Below, piece by piece: positions 27,854 to 37,556 of a stretch of 64,000 bases of DNA; positions within the stretch are counted from its first letter, which is position 1; each line of letters opens with the position of its first letter. Source of the DNA: Eggerthellaceae bacterium (GTDB lineage: Bacteria; Actinomycetota; Coriobacteriia; Coriobacteriales; Eggerthellaceae); the NCBI GenBank assembly GCA_910575165.1, contig CAJTDS010000003.1, forward strand, positions 62,001 through 126,000. Direction: 5' to 3'. A model generated the notes under the pieces. That model was not told where the DNA came from, searched no databases, and saw nothing but the letters and a program-made list of their open reading frames with translations. The translations under genes and the position numbers were made by a program.

Positions 27854-29305
27854 GTGGCCTTGGAGAACGCCCAGTCGCGTCAGCTGTGGTGGAACCTGCT
27901 GGGGCGCTTCGCCGGGTTTCTTATGCTGTGGACGGCGCTGTGCATAGCGGCCGCCTTCCTGCTTGAGCAGTTCGCGTTCCCCGCCTTCGGCGAGTTCGTG
28001 GCTTCTTCCACGAGCAACTGGCGGGGCGTCAGCCAAACCGAGTTGAACGATCTCGCCATGTCGTTGGGCTACGAATCCATGTACGGCAACCGTGGCGAGA
28101 TATTCCGCTACCAGACCACTGTCGGTTGGGACGGCGCCCTGCTGGTGCGCGACATAACCCTGTACGAAAGGCTGCGGCAGCTCAAGCTTCCGGTCTTCTT
28201 CGCCGTGTACCTGATCGGCACCCTTGTCGTTGCGATGCTGGTTCTGCGCCGGTCGGTCCGCGACTTCGACAAGCTGGCGCTGGCGGTCACGGGCCTGGCG
28301 CGGGAGCGGACCCAGGCGCCGAAGCTGCCGGAGGGCCTGTCCATCATACAGTCGGAGCTGCTGCAGATCCAGTCGGCCGCCATCGCCGACGAGATGGCCT
28401 CGGTGGAGGAGGAGCGCCGTAAGAACGAGATGGTGGCCTACCTGGCCCACGACATCCGCTCGCCTCTGACCTCGGTGACCGGCTATCTTGAGCTTCTGAA
28501 GGACACGCCGGACATGCCGCTTGAGGCCCGTCAGCGCTACGCCGAAGTGGCCTTCTCCAAGGCGTGCCGCATGGAGAGCCTGGTCAACGAGTTCTTCGAG
28601 ATCACCCGCTACAACGTGGTGCGCATGCCCATCGAGCGGGAGCGGCTGGATGCGGCGCTGTTCTGCCAGCAGGTGGCCGAGGGCTACGACATCCAGGCGG
28701 CAGCGCGCAACCTGACCATCGAGGTGGACGCGCCGGAGGGGCTTGAGTTTCTGGGCGACCCGGACAAGCTCTCGCGGGCGCTGGGCAACGTCATCCGCAA
28801 CGCCATCGCCTTCGCCGACGAGGGCACGGTCATATCGGTGTCCGCGGCGAGGACCGCATCGCTTGGCGGCGAGCCCATGGTGGACGTGGCGCTCCCTGCG
28901 CGGTTGCAGCCGCCTGTGCCGGCGACCCGGGTGGGGGTTGCCCAGGCGGAAGAGGACGCCGCGGACGCGAAGCCCCTTCTCGGCGGCGAGTCGTCTGCTG
29001 CTCCGGTGCCGCCGGGGCCTTCGGCGTTTTCCATGGTGCCGCGGCCGGCGAGCGCTTCGGTGGTGCCCGGCGGACAATACGTGCGCTTTGCGGTGACCGA
29101 CCACGGCAAGGAGATTTCGAAGCTGCATCTGACCAGCATCTTCGATAAGTTCTTCCGCGAAGACAGCTCGCGCGGCCAGGAAAACGGCGGCGCGGGGCTG
29201 GGACTTGCTATCGCCAAGGAGATCGTGCAGGCCCACAAAGGCGAGATCGCCGCCGTCAGCGACCACGGCGTCACCACCTTCACCATCACACTGCCCTTAG
29301 TGTAG
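27854..29305 (+). CDS. sensor histidine kinase with insert in the ATPase domain
   Basis: 483 aa starting at GTG 27854. Two membrane helices (about 15-37 and 110-130) flank a small extracellular loop, followed by a HisKA motif (AYLAHDIRSPLTSVTGYLEL) and a HATPase domain with N box (ALGNVIRNAIAFAD). About 70 Pro/Ala/Ser-rich residues (sequence PPVPATRVG to PASASVVPGG) interrupt the ATPase fold before the D box, VTDHGKEIS, which departs from the usual DxGxG. The G2 box GGAGLGLAIAKEIV is intact. It partners the response regulator upstream. Confidence 0.93.
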   Translation: MALENAQSRQLWWNLLGRFAGFLMLWTALCIAAAFLLEQFAFPAFGEFVASSTSNWRGVSQTELNDLAMSLGYESMYGNRGEIFRYQTTVGWDGALLVRDITLYERLRQLKLPVFFAVYLIGTLVVAMLVLRRSVRDFDKLALAVTGLARERTQAPKLPEGLSIIQSELLQIQSAAIADEMASVEEERRKNEMVAYLAHDIRSPLTSVTGYLELLKDTPDMPLEARQRYAEVAFSKACRMESLVNEFFEITRYNVVRMPIERERLDAALFCQQVAEGYDIQAAARNLTIEVDAPEGLEFLGDPDKLSRALGNVIRNAIAFADEGTVISVSAARTASLGGEPMVDVALPARLQPPVPATRVGVAQAEEDAADAKPLLGGESSAAPVPPGPSAFSMVPRPASASVVPGGQYVRFAVTDHGKEISKLHLTSIFDKFFREDSSRGQENGGAGLGLAIAKEIVQAHKGEIAAVSDHGVTTFTITLPLV

Positions 29306-29430
29306 CGCGCGGGGGGTGTAGCGCGGGGGGGGGCTCGGCTTGCCGTGGCCGCGCCGCCTGCATGACCGAAAGCCTATCGTTTCCCGAAGAGGGGTTGCCG
29401 TGCGCCTGGGGCGGTGGTATGCTTTCCATC

Positions 29431-29456
29431 GCTTTAGTACAGTAGAGTGATAAAGC
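29431..29456 (+). promoter_or_regulatory. possible promoter/operator of amino-acid ABC operon
   Basis: GCTTTA (29431-29436) and TAAAGC (29451-29456) are inverted around TACAGT, a possible -10 box. It lies about 100 bp before the solute-binding protein gene. Confidence 0.35.
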
Positions 29457-29556
29457 ACCGAACCAGGCAGCACCTGCAGCCTTCTGGGCCGCGATACGCT
29501 CCCGGTCGGTGCAGCGGACCTGCGGGCCCGCAGATGTTCGAAAGGCAAGGTTTGCG

Positions 29557-30381
29557 ATGAAGAAGAAGTTCGCGGCGGTTGTCGCCTGCGTGGCGGCGCT
29601 GGCCCTTTCGGTGGCGGCGCTGGCCGGGTGCTCGGGCGGCAGCCAGGGCGGCACCGACGGCACCCAGAAGCTGATCGTCGGTTTCGACCAGGGGTACCCG
29701 CCCTACGGCTACGTGGACGACAGCGGCCAGTTCGCCGGGTTTGACCTGGACTTGGCCCAGGCCGTAGCCGACAAGAACGGCTGGGAGGTAGAGCTTGTCC
29801 CCATCGATTGGGACGCCAAGGACGCGCTTCTGGGCAGCGGCGCCATCAACTGCATCTGGAACGGCTTCACCATGGAAGGCCGCGAGGACGGTTACACCTT
29901 CAGTGACCCCTACATGCTCAACGAGCAGGTGGTGGTTGTGAAGGCCGACAGCGGCATCAACTCCCTTGATGACCTGGCCGGCAAGGTGGTTATGACCCAG
30001 GTCGATTCCGCCGCGCTCGACGTGCTGCAAAACGACGACGCCGAAGAGGGCGGCCAGGCCGAGCTCGCCGCTACCTTCAAGGACCTGCAGACCATCGGCG
30101 ACTACAACAACGCCTTCATGCAGCTAGAGTCCGGTGCTGTGGACGCCGTGGCCTGCGATCTGTCCATCGCCGCCTACCAGATGGCCGCCAAGCCCGACGT
30201 GTACAAGCAGCTGGGCACGCTTTCCAGCGAGCACTACGCCGTGGGCTTCGCCAAGGGCAACGACGCCCTTGCCAAGCAGGTGACCGATGCGCTCAAGCAG
30301 CTGGACGAGGAAGGCGCGGTCCAGCAGCTGTGCGATAAGTACGCCGATCAGGGCATCACTTACGACAACTGGGTGCTGTAG
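29557..30381 (+). CDS. polar amino-acid ABC transporter, solute-binding lipoprotein
   Basis: 274 aa. Signal peptide with lipobox LAGCSGG, then a family 3 solute-binding fold (GFDQGYPPYGYVDDSGQF, FDLDLAQAVADKNG, and VPIDWDAKDALL). It should capture a polar amino acid at the cell surface and deliver it to the permease encoded 107 bp downstream. The start at 29557 is chosen because the signal peptide begins there (MKKKFAAVV); 29509 gives a charged extension. The ligand cannot be decided. Confidence 0.93.
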   Translation: MKKKFAAVVACVAALALSVAALAGCSGGSQGGTDGTQKLIVGFDQGYPPYGYVDDSGQFAGFDLDLAQAVADKNGWEVELVPIDWDAKDALLGSGAINCIWNGFTMEGREDGYTFSDPYMLNEQVVVVKADSGINSLDDLAGKVVMTQVDSAALDVLQNDDAEEGGQAELAATFKDLQTIGDYNNAFMQLESGAVDAVACDLSIAAYQMAAKPDVYKQLGTLSSEHYAVGFAKGNDALAKQVTDALKQLDEEGAVQQLCDKYADQGITYDNWVL

Positions 30382-30393
30382 CGCTACACTGCT

Positions 30394-30458
30394 AGGGCGG
30401 CGTCTCTCGCGGCGGGGCGAAGCTTCGGTTTCGGCTCCCCGAGCGAAGGCGTCGCCCT
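30394..30458 (+). terminator. intra-operon hairpin between binding protein and permease genes
   Basis: AGGGCGGCG pairs with CGTCGCCCT (one G-T pair) and inner segments also pair, followed by TTCTGTTTCGTTT. It probably lowers permease expression relative to the binding protein. Confidence 0.55.
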
Positions 30459-30488
30459 TCTGTTTCGTTTCGTGCGGAAAGGACAGGC

Positions 30489-31142
30489 ATGGACTTCTCC
30501 ACCATGATGGGGATTCTGCTCTCGGGTCTGGGCTTCACGGTCCAGATCTTCCTCATTACCCTTGCGGGTTCGCTGCCGCTGGGCGTTCTGGTGGCTTTGG
30601 GGCGCATGAGCAAGTGCAAGCCCGTGGCGCTGCTGGTGCGGTTCTACATCTCCATCATGCGCGGTACGCCGCTGATGCTGCAGCTGATGTTCTTCATGTT
30701 CGGCCCGTACTATATCTTCGGGCTGTCCTTGGGCAACGACTGGAAGTACTGGGCCTGCTCCATCGGCTTCATCCTGAACTACGCCGCCTACTTCGGCGAG
30801 ATCTACCGCAGCGGCATCCAGTCCATTCCCCGCGGCCAATACGAGGCTGCCGAGGTGCTGGGCTACACCAAGTTCCAGACCTTCACGAAGATCGTGCTGC
30901 CCCAGGTGGTCAAGCGCATCCTGCCTGCCATGAGCAACGAGGTCATCACGCTGGTGAAGGACACGTCGCTGGCCTTCGTGCTGGGCATCATGGAGCTGTT
31001 CAGCCAGGCCAAGGCGCTGGCCGCCTCCCAGGTGAGCATGGTGCCCTACATCTTGGCCGGCGTGATCTACTGGGTGTTCAACTTCATCGTTGAAATTGTG
31101 CTCACGCGTATCGAGAAGCGGATGAACTACTACCACGACTAG
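30489..31142 (+). CDS. polar amino-acid ABC transporter permease
   Basis: 217 aa with about five membrane helices. The EAA-loop motif is EAAEVLGYTKFQTFTKIVLPQ, seen in part as YEAAEVLGYTKF, which contacts the ATPase. It belongs to the HisM/GlnP family. Start preceded by GGAAAGGAC. It lies between the binding-protein and ATPase genes and should form the membrane channel. Confidence 0.94.
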   Translation: MDFSTMMGILLSGLGFTVQIFLITLAGSLPLGVLVALGRMSKCKPVALLVRFYISIMRGTPLMLQLMFFMFGPYYIFGLSLGNDWKYWACSIGFILNYAAYFGEIYRSGIQSIPRGQYEAAEVLGYTKFQTFTKIVLPQVVKRILPAMSNEVITLVKDTSLAFVLGIMELFSQAKALAASQVSMVPYILAGVIYWVFNFIVEIVLTRIEKRMNYYHD

Positions 31143-31195
31143 GGCGCCCCGGACGTTTGTGCTGTCTGCAAGCCCGCTACCGAAAGCTGTGACCT

Positions 31196-31963
<768 letters not shown>

Positions 31964-31985
31964 GCCGCCCCTCTGCCACCTGGCC

Positions 31986-32100
31986 GGCGCCCGTGGGCGG
32001 CGCAGTGCACCTTCGCTTGTCCTCGCCCGCTCGGGTGTGGGGTTTGCGGCTTTTCGCTGCTGCGGAATCGCTCAGGTGCACCGTGCCGCCCACGGGCGCC
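31986..32100 (+). repeat. core-plus-arms hairpin element, copy 3
   Basis: 27-nt arms (31986-32012 and 32074-32100, 25 of 27 complementary) enclose a 61-nt core. The core carries CGCTTGTCCTCGC and GCTGCGGAATCGCTC, as at 12.7 and 12.8 kb, but the arms (GGCGCCCGTGGGCGGC...) are different. It begins 23 bp after the ATPase stop, in the same orientation as the gene. Confidence 0.8.
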
Positions 32101-32146
32101 TGCTCTTTCGTGCTTGGCCGGCTCGGCGAGGGTCGGGCTCGTGGGT

Positions 32147-33844
32147 TTATTCGCCCAGGCGGTTTCCCGTGGCTATTGCTTTGCCCAGCAGTGCGCCGAG
32201 CGTTAGGCAGCGGCCGTGGCTGAGGCCCGGCGCGCAGATGGGGTAGTCGTTGGCGAAGAAGTTGCCCATGACGTTGCCCACTGCGTAAAGGCCTTCGATC
32301 GGATCGCCGTCGCGGCTGAGCACCTGCATCTGGCTGTCGACGTTCAGGCCCGATGCGATGACGAGCACCTTTGCCGTCAGCGCCGAGGCGTAGAACGGGC
32401 CCTGGACGATGGGCTGCAGGTCGGCGGCGTCCTTGCCGAAGTCTTCGTCGACGCCGGCCTCCACCAGCTCGTTGTAGCGGGCAACCGTCGCCTCGAGCGC
32501 GTCTGTCGGCACGTCGATGGCTGCGGCTAGCTCTGCGATCGTGTCTCCCTTCACGGTGCTGCCGTCCTCCAGGCAGTACTCCACTACTTCGCTATGGCTC
32601 GGCGGGTTAGCGGGGTCGGCTGCTCCGCTGGAGAACATCGCCGTCAGCGGGCCTGCGGTATTGTTGTTGTAGTTGGACAGCGGGGACATCTTGGGCATCT
32701 GCTCTTCGAAGTTGCTGTCGAAGATGGCCCAGACCTTGTGGCCCTTGCTGGTCAGGTACATGTTCGAGATGCCGGGGAGCGTCGTGTTCTCGTTGCAGAA
32801 GCGCACGCCGTCGCTGTTGACCTTCAGATACGATGCCGCGCTCAGCGCGCCGCCGCCGAAGATGGGATGGATCATGGCTGCATGGGCGCCCGGCTGGATG
32901 GCCGCACCTGCCCACATGGCCATATTGATGCCGTCGCCGGTGTTGGCGGTCGAGTCCGGGTACACGCTTCCCTCGGCGCCGGCGGCCAGGGGGCACCACG
33001 CCTCCACCATCTCCTGGTTGCTGCCGTAGTCGCCCGTTGCCAGGACGACGCCCTTGGCCGCGTTGATCTTGACGGTGTTGCCGTCCGGGTCGGTGGCATA
33101 TACGGCGGTGATGCGGTCGCCGTCCTTCAGAAGCTGCTCGGCCTTCATCTTGAAGTAGGATCGGCCGCCTGCGTCCTCGCCTGCCTTCATCATGCGCTCG
33201 ATCAGCGCGCAGGGCCCTTCCACCAGACCGCCGAACATGTGGTCGGTGGGGTAGGTGCGCGTGGCGAAGTCCTCTGCTCCGGCAGACGCCGAGGAACCGG
33301 ACCCCAGCACCACTTCGCCCCCGTCGGCCACGGTCATGTCTATGAGCCGGTCGAAGATGGGGCCGGAATGGTCCGCCCACAGCTTCAGCAGCGAGCCGTC
33401 GGCTTTGTATCCCGATGATTTCACCAGGTCGTTGACGAGCTGACCTTTGTCGATGGCGATGCCGGCCTCTTTCTGCACCTTGGTGTCGATGGCGGCGAAG
33501 TCCAGTCCTCGGCCGCTGATGGAATCGCGCTTCTCGATGATCACCGTGCTTGCCCCGGCCTCGGCCGCATGCATGAAGGCCGCAGCACCCGCCATGCCGG
33601 CGCCGACCACCACCACGTCTGCGTCGATGGTCTCGCTGACGCTGCTGTCGTCGATGGGCTCGGGAGCAACCTCCCACGAATGACCGGCGCTCGCGGCCGC
33701 CGCCGTGGTGGCGCTCCCTCCCTTCGCTGCATTGGCGGTCGGGCTGGGGGAGGCGCATCCTGCCAGCGTTGCCGCTCCTGCGGCGGCGCCTATGGCTGCG
33801 ATGCCTTTCAGAAACCCGCGACGTTCCATGGTTGCGTTGATCAT
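32147..33844 (-). CDS. Tat-exported FAD-dependent reductase (fumarate/urocanate reductase-like)
   Basis: 565 aa. Twin-arginine motif ERRGFLKG and lipobox LAGCASP predict a Tat lipoprotein. FAD_binding_2 features include VVVGAGMAGAAAFMHAAEAG and SGRGLDFAAIDTKVQ, and a C-terminal LYAVGNVMGNFFANDYPI. It lacks the N-terminal FMN-binding domain seen in the reductase at 973, so it needs a separate electron donor. The acceptor is unknown. GAGGAAGGGG lies before the ATG at 33844; MERRG at 33829 is possible. It is divergent from a membrane LuxR gene. Confidence 0.92.
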   Translation of the reverse strand: MINATMERRGFLKGIAAIGAAAGAATLAGCASPSPTANAAKGGSATTAAAASAGHSWEVAPEPIDDSSVSETIDADVVVVGAGMAGAAAFMHAAEAGASTVIIEKRDSISGRGLDFAAIDTKVQKEAGIAIDKGQLVNDLVKSSGYKADGSLLKLWADHSGPIFDRLIDMTVADGGEVVLGSGSSASAGAEDFATRTYPTDHMFGGLVEGPCALIERMMKAGEDAGGRSYFKMKAEQLLKDGDRITAVYATDPDGNTVKINAAKGVVLATGDYGSNQEMVEAWCPLAAGAEGSVYPDSTANTGDGINMAMWAGAAIQPGAHAAMIHPIFGGGALSAASYLKVNSDGVRFCNENTTLPGISNMYLTSKGHKVWAIFDSNFEEQMPKMSPLSNYNNNTAGPLTAMFSSGAADPANPPSHSEVVEYCLEDGSTVKGDTIAELAAAIDVPTDALEATVARYNELVEAGVDEDFGKDAADLQPIVQGPFYASALTAKVLVIASGLNVDSQMQVLSRDGDPIEGLYAVGNVMGNFFANDYPICAPGLSHGRCLTLGALLGKAIATGNRLGE

Positions 33845-34084
33845 AGGTGGCCCCTTCCTCTCCGGAGCGCTCGCGCGCTCCTTTCTGTCTCCGGCGGCCT
33901 GCGCCCTTGTGTACTCTCCGGCGCGGCCTTTGCCCATGGTCGCCCGCTTTGCCGTTTCGCGCATCGCCGGTTTCGCTTGCTTCGGCCCGAGAGCCATCAC
34001 TGGATTCCATTGATTTTCGCGCCCACCTGGCAGTTTTCGTCCGCAGGGGCGAAAGCGCCGCTGTCGGGCGCAGACGGCTCGGGT

Positions 34085-34090
34085 TACAAT
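34085..34090 (+). promoter_or_regulatory. likely -10 box TACAAT of the luxR gene
   Basis: GGTTACAATGG lies 27 bp before the TTG start, giving a very short leader. No clear -35 box. Confidence 0.5.
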
Positions 34091-34116
34091 GGCTTCGTCG
34101 AGAGAGGAGGGTTCGG

Positions 34117-35553
34117 TTGAGTCCGAACGCCGCACGAAGTCTGCGCCGCGTCCTGGGTTTGGCGCTTTGTCTTGCCTGGGCGTTCTGCGCATACCCGCCC
34201 ACCAATGCCGAGGGGACGTTTCTGCAAGGCGCCTCTCCCGCCGTCCAAACGCTCATGCGCCTGGGGATCGTGGGGCTGGTGCCCTCGGTGGCGCTCCCTG
34301 TGTTCCCCGCCTTGTTCGTCGTACGGCGCGTCCGCCGCGTTGCCGCTGTCGTTGTGACGGGGCTTTGGGTGGCTGGATGGCTTGGGAGCTGCCTGTTGGC
34401 GGCGAGCGGTTCCCCTGTTGTTGCTTTTGCGATGGTTGCCGTTACGGGAGGCTGCGCGGCCTACTTCCTCGTGTCCTGGGGTTTGGAGTTCTGCGCGGGC
34501 GATGCCGAAACCGCCGAGCGCGACTTCGTGTTCGTGCTTATCGCCACAGGCGCGATCTCCGTCTTCGCTTTCGAGCTGCCCGAAGGCGCGTTCTCCGCGC
34601 TGCTGGTCATCGTGGCGGTCGCCGTGGGAGCGCTGGCCTTGCTCGAATGCGGTTGCCCCGATTCGGATGCGGAAAGAGAGAGGAGCTCGGCGGTTTGCGG
34701 GGCGCTCGTCTTGCCGGAAAGGCAGATGCTCGCCTCCCTCGTCCCCTTGGTTTTGCGCACGGCGCTGACCGTCACCCTGGTGAGCTTCGTGTGGTGCGTG
34801 TTCTCCATGCGCCATCAAACGCTGATCGTCTCGAAGACCTTGGTGTTCGGTGTCGGGTTCGTCCTTGCCGGCGTCGCCATCCGCCTGTTCCTGAAGCATT
34901 CCCCCAGCGTCGGTTTCGCGGCCGCTACCCGCTGGGTGCTTCCCGCCATGGCCGTTGGCCTGCTTCTGAACGATTCTCGTTTCCCCTGGCTGCTGGTGTC
35001 GGCGTGCCTGATGCTTTCCGTAGCCCACGCTGCCTTCGAGATGACCCTCCGCATGCAGGTGGTTTCGTTTGCGCGCCGTCACGATGCCTCGCGGGTCTTC
35101 TGCGTGGCGTGGGGTTTTGCCGCTATCATGGCCGGCGCGTTCTTCGGGCCGAGCCTGTATCTGGCGCTTGCGTCCGCCGTCGCCGTGGACACGCTGCACC
35201 TTACCCTGGCGGTGCTTGCCGTACTGGTGATCGTCGGGTCGCTGATCCCCCTGGTGCCCGACCAGCAGCCCGAAGAGCGCAGGGTGCTGATCGCGGAAGC
35301 GGCTGGCAAGACGGACGATTCGGCAGCGAACGATCCTGCTCGGCTCGCCCTTCTCATGGGCATGCGCTACGGGCTGACCAATCGCGAGGCGGAGATCTTG
35401 CGTATGCTGCTGGAAGGGCGGAGCCGCCCCTATATCCGCGACACGCTCTACGTTTCCATCAGCACCGTCGACACCCACGTGCGCCATATTTACGCGAAGG
35501 TCGGCGTGCACAACAAGCAGGACCTCATCGACTTGTCCCGTGCTTGCGAATAG
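34117..35553 (+). CDS. membrane-domain LuxR-family regulator
   Basis: 478 aa starting at TTG, with GAGAGGAGG 6 nt upstream; the frame further upstream reads through low-quality sequence. About 12 membrane helices fill the first 390 residues, and the C-terminal 65 residues are a LuxR helix-turn-helix (LTNREAEILRMLLEGRSRPY, then SISTVDTHVRHIYAKVGV). Proteins of this design are presumed to sense a small molecule or redox state in the membrane and regulate a neighbour. The divergent reductase 272 bp away is the obvious target. Confidence 0.88.
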   Translation: MSPNAARSLRRVLGLALCLAWAFCAYPPTNAEGTFLQGASPAVQTLMRLGIVGLVPSVALPVFPALFVVRRVRRVAAVVVTGLWVAGWLGSCLLAASGSPVVAFAMVAVTGGCAAYFLVSWGLEFCAGDAETAERDFVFVLIATGAISVFAFELPEGAFSALLVIVAVAVGALALLECGCPDSDAERERSSAVCGALVLPERQMLASLVPLVLRTALTVTLVSFVWCVFSMRHQTLIVSKTLVFGVGFVLAGVAIRLFLKHSPSVGFAAATRWVLPAMAVGLLLNDSRFPWLLVSACLMLSVAHAAFEMTLRMQVVSFARRHDASRVFCVAWGFAAIMAGAFFGPSLYLALASAVAVDTLHLTLAVLAVLVIVGSLIPLVPDQQPEERRVLIAEAAGKTDDSAANDPARLALLMGMRYGLTNREAEILRMLLEGRSRPYIRDTLYVSISTVDTHVRHIYAKVGVHNKQDLIDLSRACE

Positions 35554-35614
35554 GGCGCCGTGCTTCTTTGCGTTCGGCTTCTTTGCCACCTGGCCAGCGC
35601 TCTTTTGCGGCTTG

Positions 35615-36226
35615 CTACTGCGCGAGGGGGCGCGGTTCGCCTTCGAAGGAGCCTATGGGCTTGCGGACGTATACCAGGTCGTGCCAGCGGCCGAGCTTGT
35701 AGCCGGCGTTCGGATGGTAGCCCACCTGGGTAAACCCCAGCTTCTCGTGCAAACGCAGGCTTGCTTCGTTGTCGGCGGTGATCAGGCTGAACAGGTTGCG
35801 AATGCCCATGGCGGCCAGCTCTTTCTCCAACTGCCTCACCAGACGCTCTCCCAAGCCTTGCCCGCGCGCTTCGGGAGCCAGATACACTGCCAGTTCCGCG
35901 TTCCATTGGAAGGCCGCCCGCTCTCCCATGCGGTGGGCGTAGGCGTAACCGACCACGCGCCTGCTTGCCGTCGGTTCGGCTTCTCCTGGTTGCTGCGCCT
36001 GCTCTGCCACCAGGTAGGGGTAGGTGCCGATGATGGAGGCCATCCGCGCGCGGAATTCGTCGAGGGATGGCACCGCGTACTCGAAGGTGACGGCGGTGTG
36101 CTCGATGAACGGCCGGTAGATGGCCAGTATGCCGGGTGCGTCCTCCAAGGTGGCGGGACGGATTCTTGGCGAGTTTTCGTCGGCTTGCCGAGGTACGTTC
36201 GTCTCGGCGACGCTTTCGCAAAGCAC
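35615..36226 (-). CDS. GNAT-family N-acetyltransferase (phosphinothricin acetyltransferase-like)
   Basis: 203 aa. N-terminal IRPATLEDAPGILAIYRPFI and acetyl-CoA motif APEARGQGLGERLVRQLE mark a GNAT enzyme; FIEHTAVTFEYAVPSLDEF is typical of the PAT/MnaT subgroup, which acetylates amino-acid analogues such as methionine sulfoximine. A GTG start at 36226 is chosen because AAAGGAGGG lies 5 nt upstream; the frame continues to 36298 without such a site. It converges with the luxR gene. Confidence 0.88.
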   Translation of the reverse strand: MLCESVAETNVPRQADENSPRIRPATLEDAPGILAIYRPFIEHTAVTFEYAVPSLDEFRARMASIIGTYPYLVAEQAQQPGEAEPTASRRVVGYAYAHRMGERAAFQWNAELAVYLAPEARGQGLGERLVRQLEKELAAMGIRNLFSLITADNEASLRLHEKLGFTQVGYHPNAGYKLGRWHDLVYVRKPIGSFEGEPRPLAQ

Positions 36227-36312
36227 GGCTTCCCTCCTTTGCCGGTTTTGTGGGCGCCCCTCCGCGCCTTTCCGCCCATGCTCGGCCCATGGTACCAATC
36301 ACCGTGGCGAGA

Positions 36313-36374
36313 AATCGTGCATACCAGGCAGGTTGGTGCAGAAAAACGTATGAACCTGCCCGGCATGCACGATT
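36313..36374. repeat. long hairpin, family with the 37.56-kb copy (copy 1)
   Basis: 22-nt arms (36313-36334 and 36353-36374), 20 complementary, around an 18-nt loop. The inner part GGCAGGTTGGTG and the loop end TATG recur in the hairpin at 37557-37612, while the outer arms differ. Confidence 0.7.
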
Positions 36375-36388
36375 CACGGGGAATGTGC

Positions 36389-36498
36389 TATCATGCCATC
36401 GCTTGAATACATAGCCTGCCGCCGGGTAGGTGCAAGCGCCCAAAGGATGGACGTCGTTAGGCCTTTGAAGACGTTCGCCCCTTGGGCGCTTTTGTTTT
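36389..36498 (+). ncRNA. candidate structured RNA or leader with two alternative folds
   Basis: A TATCAT box (36389-36394) precedes about 100 nt that fold into two exclusive shapes. Fold A: CGCTTG/CAAGCG (36400-36405/36433-36438) enclosing CCTGCC/GGTAGG. Fold B: GCGCCCAA (36436-36443) pairing with TTGGGCGC (36482-36489), with inner ACGTC/GACGT, then a U-tract (TTTTGTTTT), i.e. an intrinsic terminator. The two folds share GCG at 36436-36438. It matches no riboswitch class I recognise. The next gene starts 256 bp downstream. Confidence 0.5.
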
Positions 36499-36753
36499 CC
36501 GCAGCGGCTCGGGCGGGGAGGGTCACTCGCGAGAGAGGCTATCTTTCTGCGACGTGCCGACGAGCGGCGGGGCGGGCTTGCATTTGGCGGGAAGGAGTCT
36601 CGCCGGCCTCCGTCTTCCTGCAGCGGTGCGGGGAGGGCCCTGCTGGGGCGTCGTCTTCTCGTGTGGGCGCGGGGGGTGCTGCGCGTTGCCGCGGGATGTA
36701 GAGAAGGTCGAGCCGGCCTTGGCTTCGCGAGGCCGCATCTGAGGAAAGGACGC
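36499..36753. other. intergenic stretch before the B3/4-domain gene
   Basis: GC-rich with no convincing gene; only GAGGAAAGGA upstream of the next ATG is notable. Confidence 0.5.
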
Positions 36754-37482
36754 ATGATGAAGCAGTTTGTGACCGAGGATTCGTTCTGGGAGCTGTTCCC
36801 CGACGCGCGCATCGGCGTGGTGGTGGCCCACGGCATGAAGAGCGCCGACCAGGTGCCGCCCGAGGACGCGTCTGCCCTGGCCCGCGCGCTTGCCGAGGCT
36901 AACGGCAAGGCCGACCAGCACCTCAACAGCAACACCATCTCGCAGAACCAGGTGGTGGCCGTCTGGCGCGACGCCTACCAGAGGTTCAAGACGAAGAAGG
37001 GCGCGCGCTGCTCGGTGGAGAACCTGCTCAAGCGCGTGCTGAAGGGCAACTCCGTGGGCTCCATCACCCCTTCCGTCGACGTGTACAACATCGTGTCGCT
37101 CACCCATGCGCTTCCCGTGGGCGGCGAGGACATCGACGCCATGGAAGGCGACATCCGCCTGGGTATCACCCGGGGCGGCGATCCGTTCCGCCCGCTGGGG
37201 GAGGACGAGGACGCCCCTACGCTGGAAGGCGAGCTGTGCTACCGCGACGACGCGGGCGCCATCTGCCGATGCTGGAACTGGCGCGACGGCGAGCGCACGG
37301 CCCTTACCGACGACTCGCAGAAGGCCTTCCTCATCATCGAGTCCGTCGACCCCTCCCGGGCGGACGATCTGGAGGCGGCCGTCGACCAGCTTGCCGAGCT
37401 GGTGCAGCGCTATCTGGGCGCCAGCATTTTCGCGAAGCAGATCGTCACGCGCGACAACCCTTCCATGGTGATCGACGAGTAG
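36754..37482 (+). CDS. B3/4 (tRNA synthetase-like) domain protein
   Basis: 242 aa. The central region (NTISQNQVVAVWRDAYQRF, VENLLKRVLKGNSVGSITP and ALPVGGEDIDAM) matches the free-standing B3/B4 domain of phenylalanyl-tRNA synthetase beta. Such proteins are thought to edit or bind mischarged tRNA or amino acids, but their role is not established. Start at 36754 (or 36757) has AGGAAAGGA upstream. It stands alone between two hairpin-containing spacers. Confidence 0.85.
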   Translation: MMKQFVTEDSFWELFPDARIGVVVAHGMKSADQVPPEDASALARALAEANGKADQHLNSNTISQNQVVAVWRDAYQRFKTKKGARCSVENLLKRVLKGNSVGSITPSVDVYNIVSLTHALPVGGEDIDAMEGDIRLGITRGGDPFRPLGEDEDAPTLEGELCYRDDAGAICRCWNWRDGERTALTDDSQKAFLIIESVDPSRADDLEAAVDQLAELVQRYLGASIFAKQIVTRDNPSMVIDE

Positions 37483-37556
37483 GCGCTGCGCGTCTGGAGG
37501 CGAAGCTGGTTGCGGGTCGGCCGGCGGGCGGCGGGTGGCGGTCAGCAGTCGGAAAT

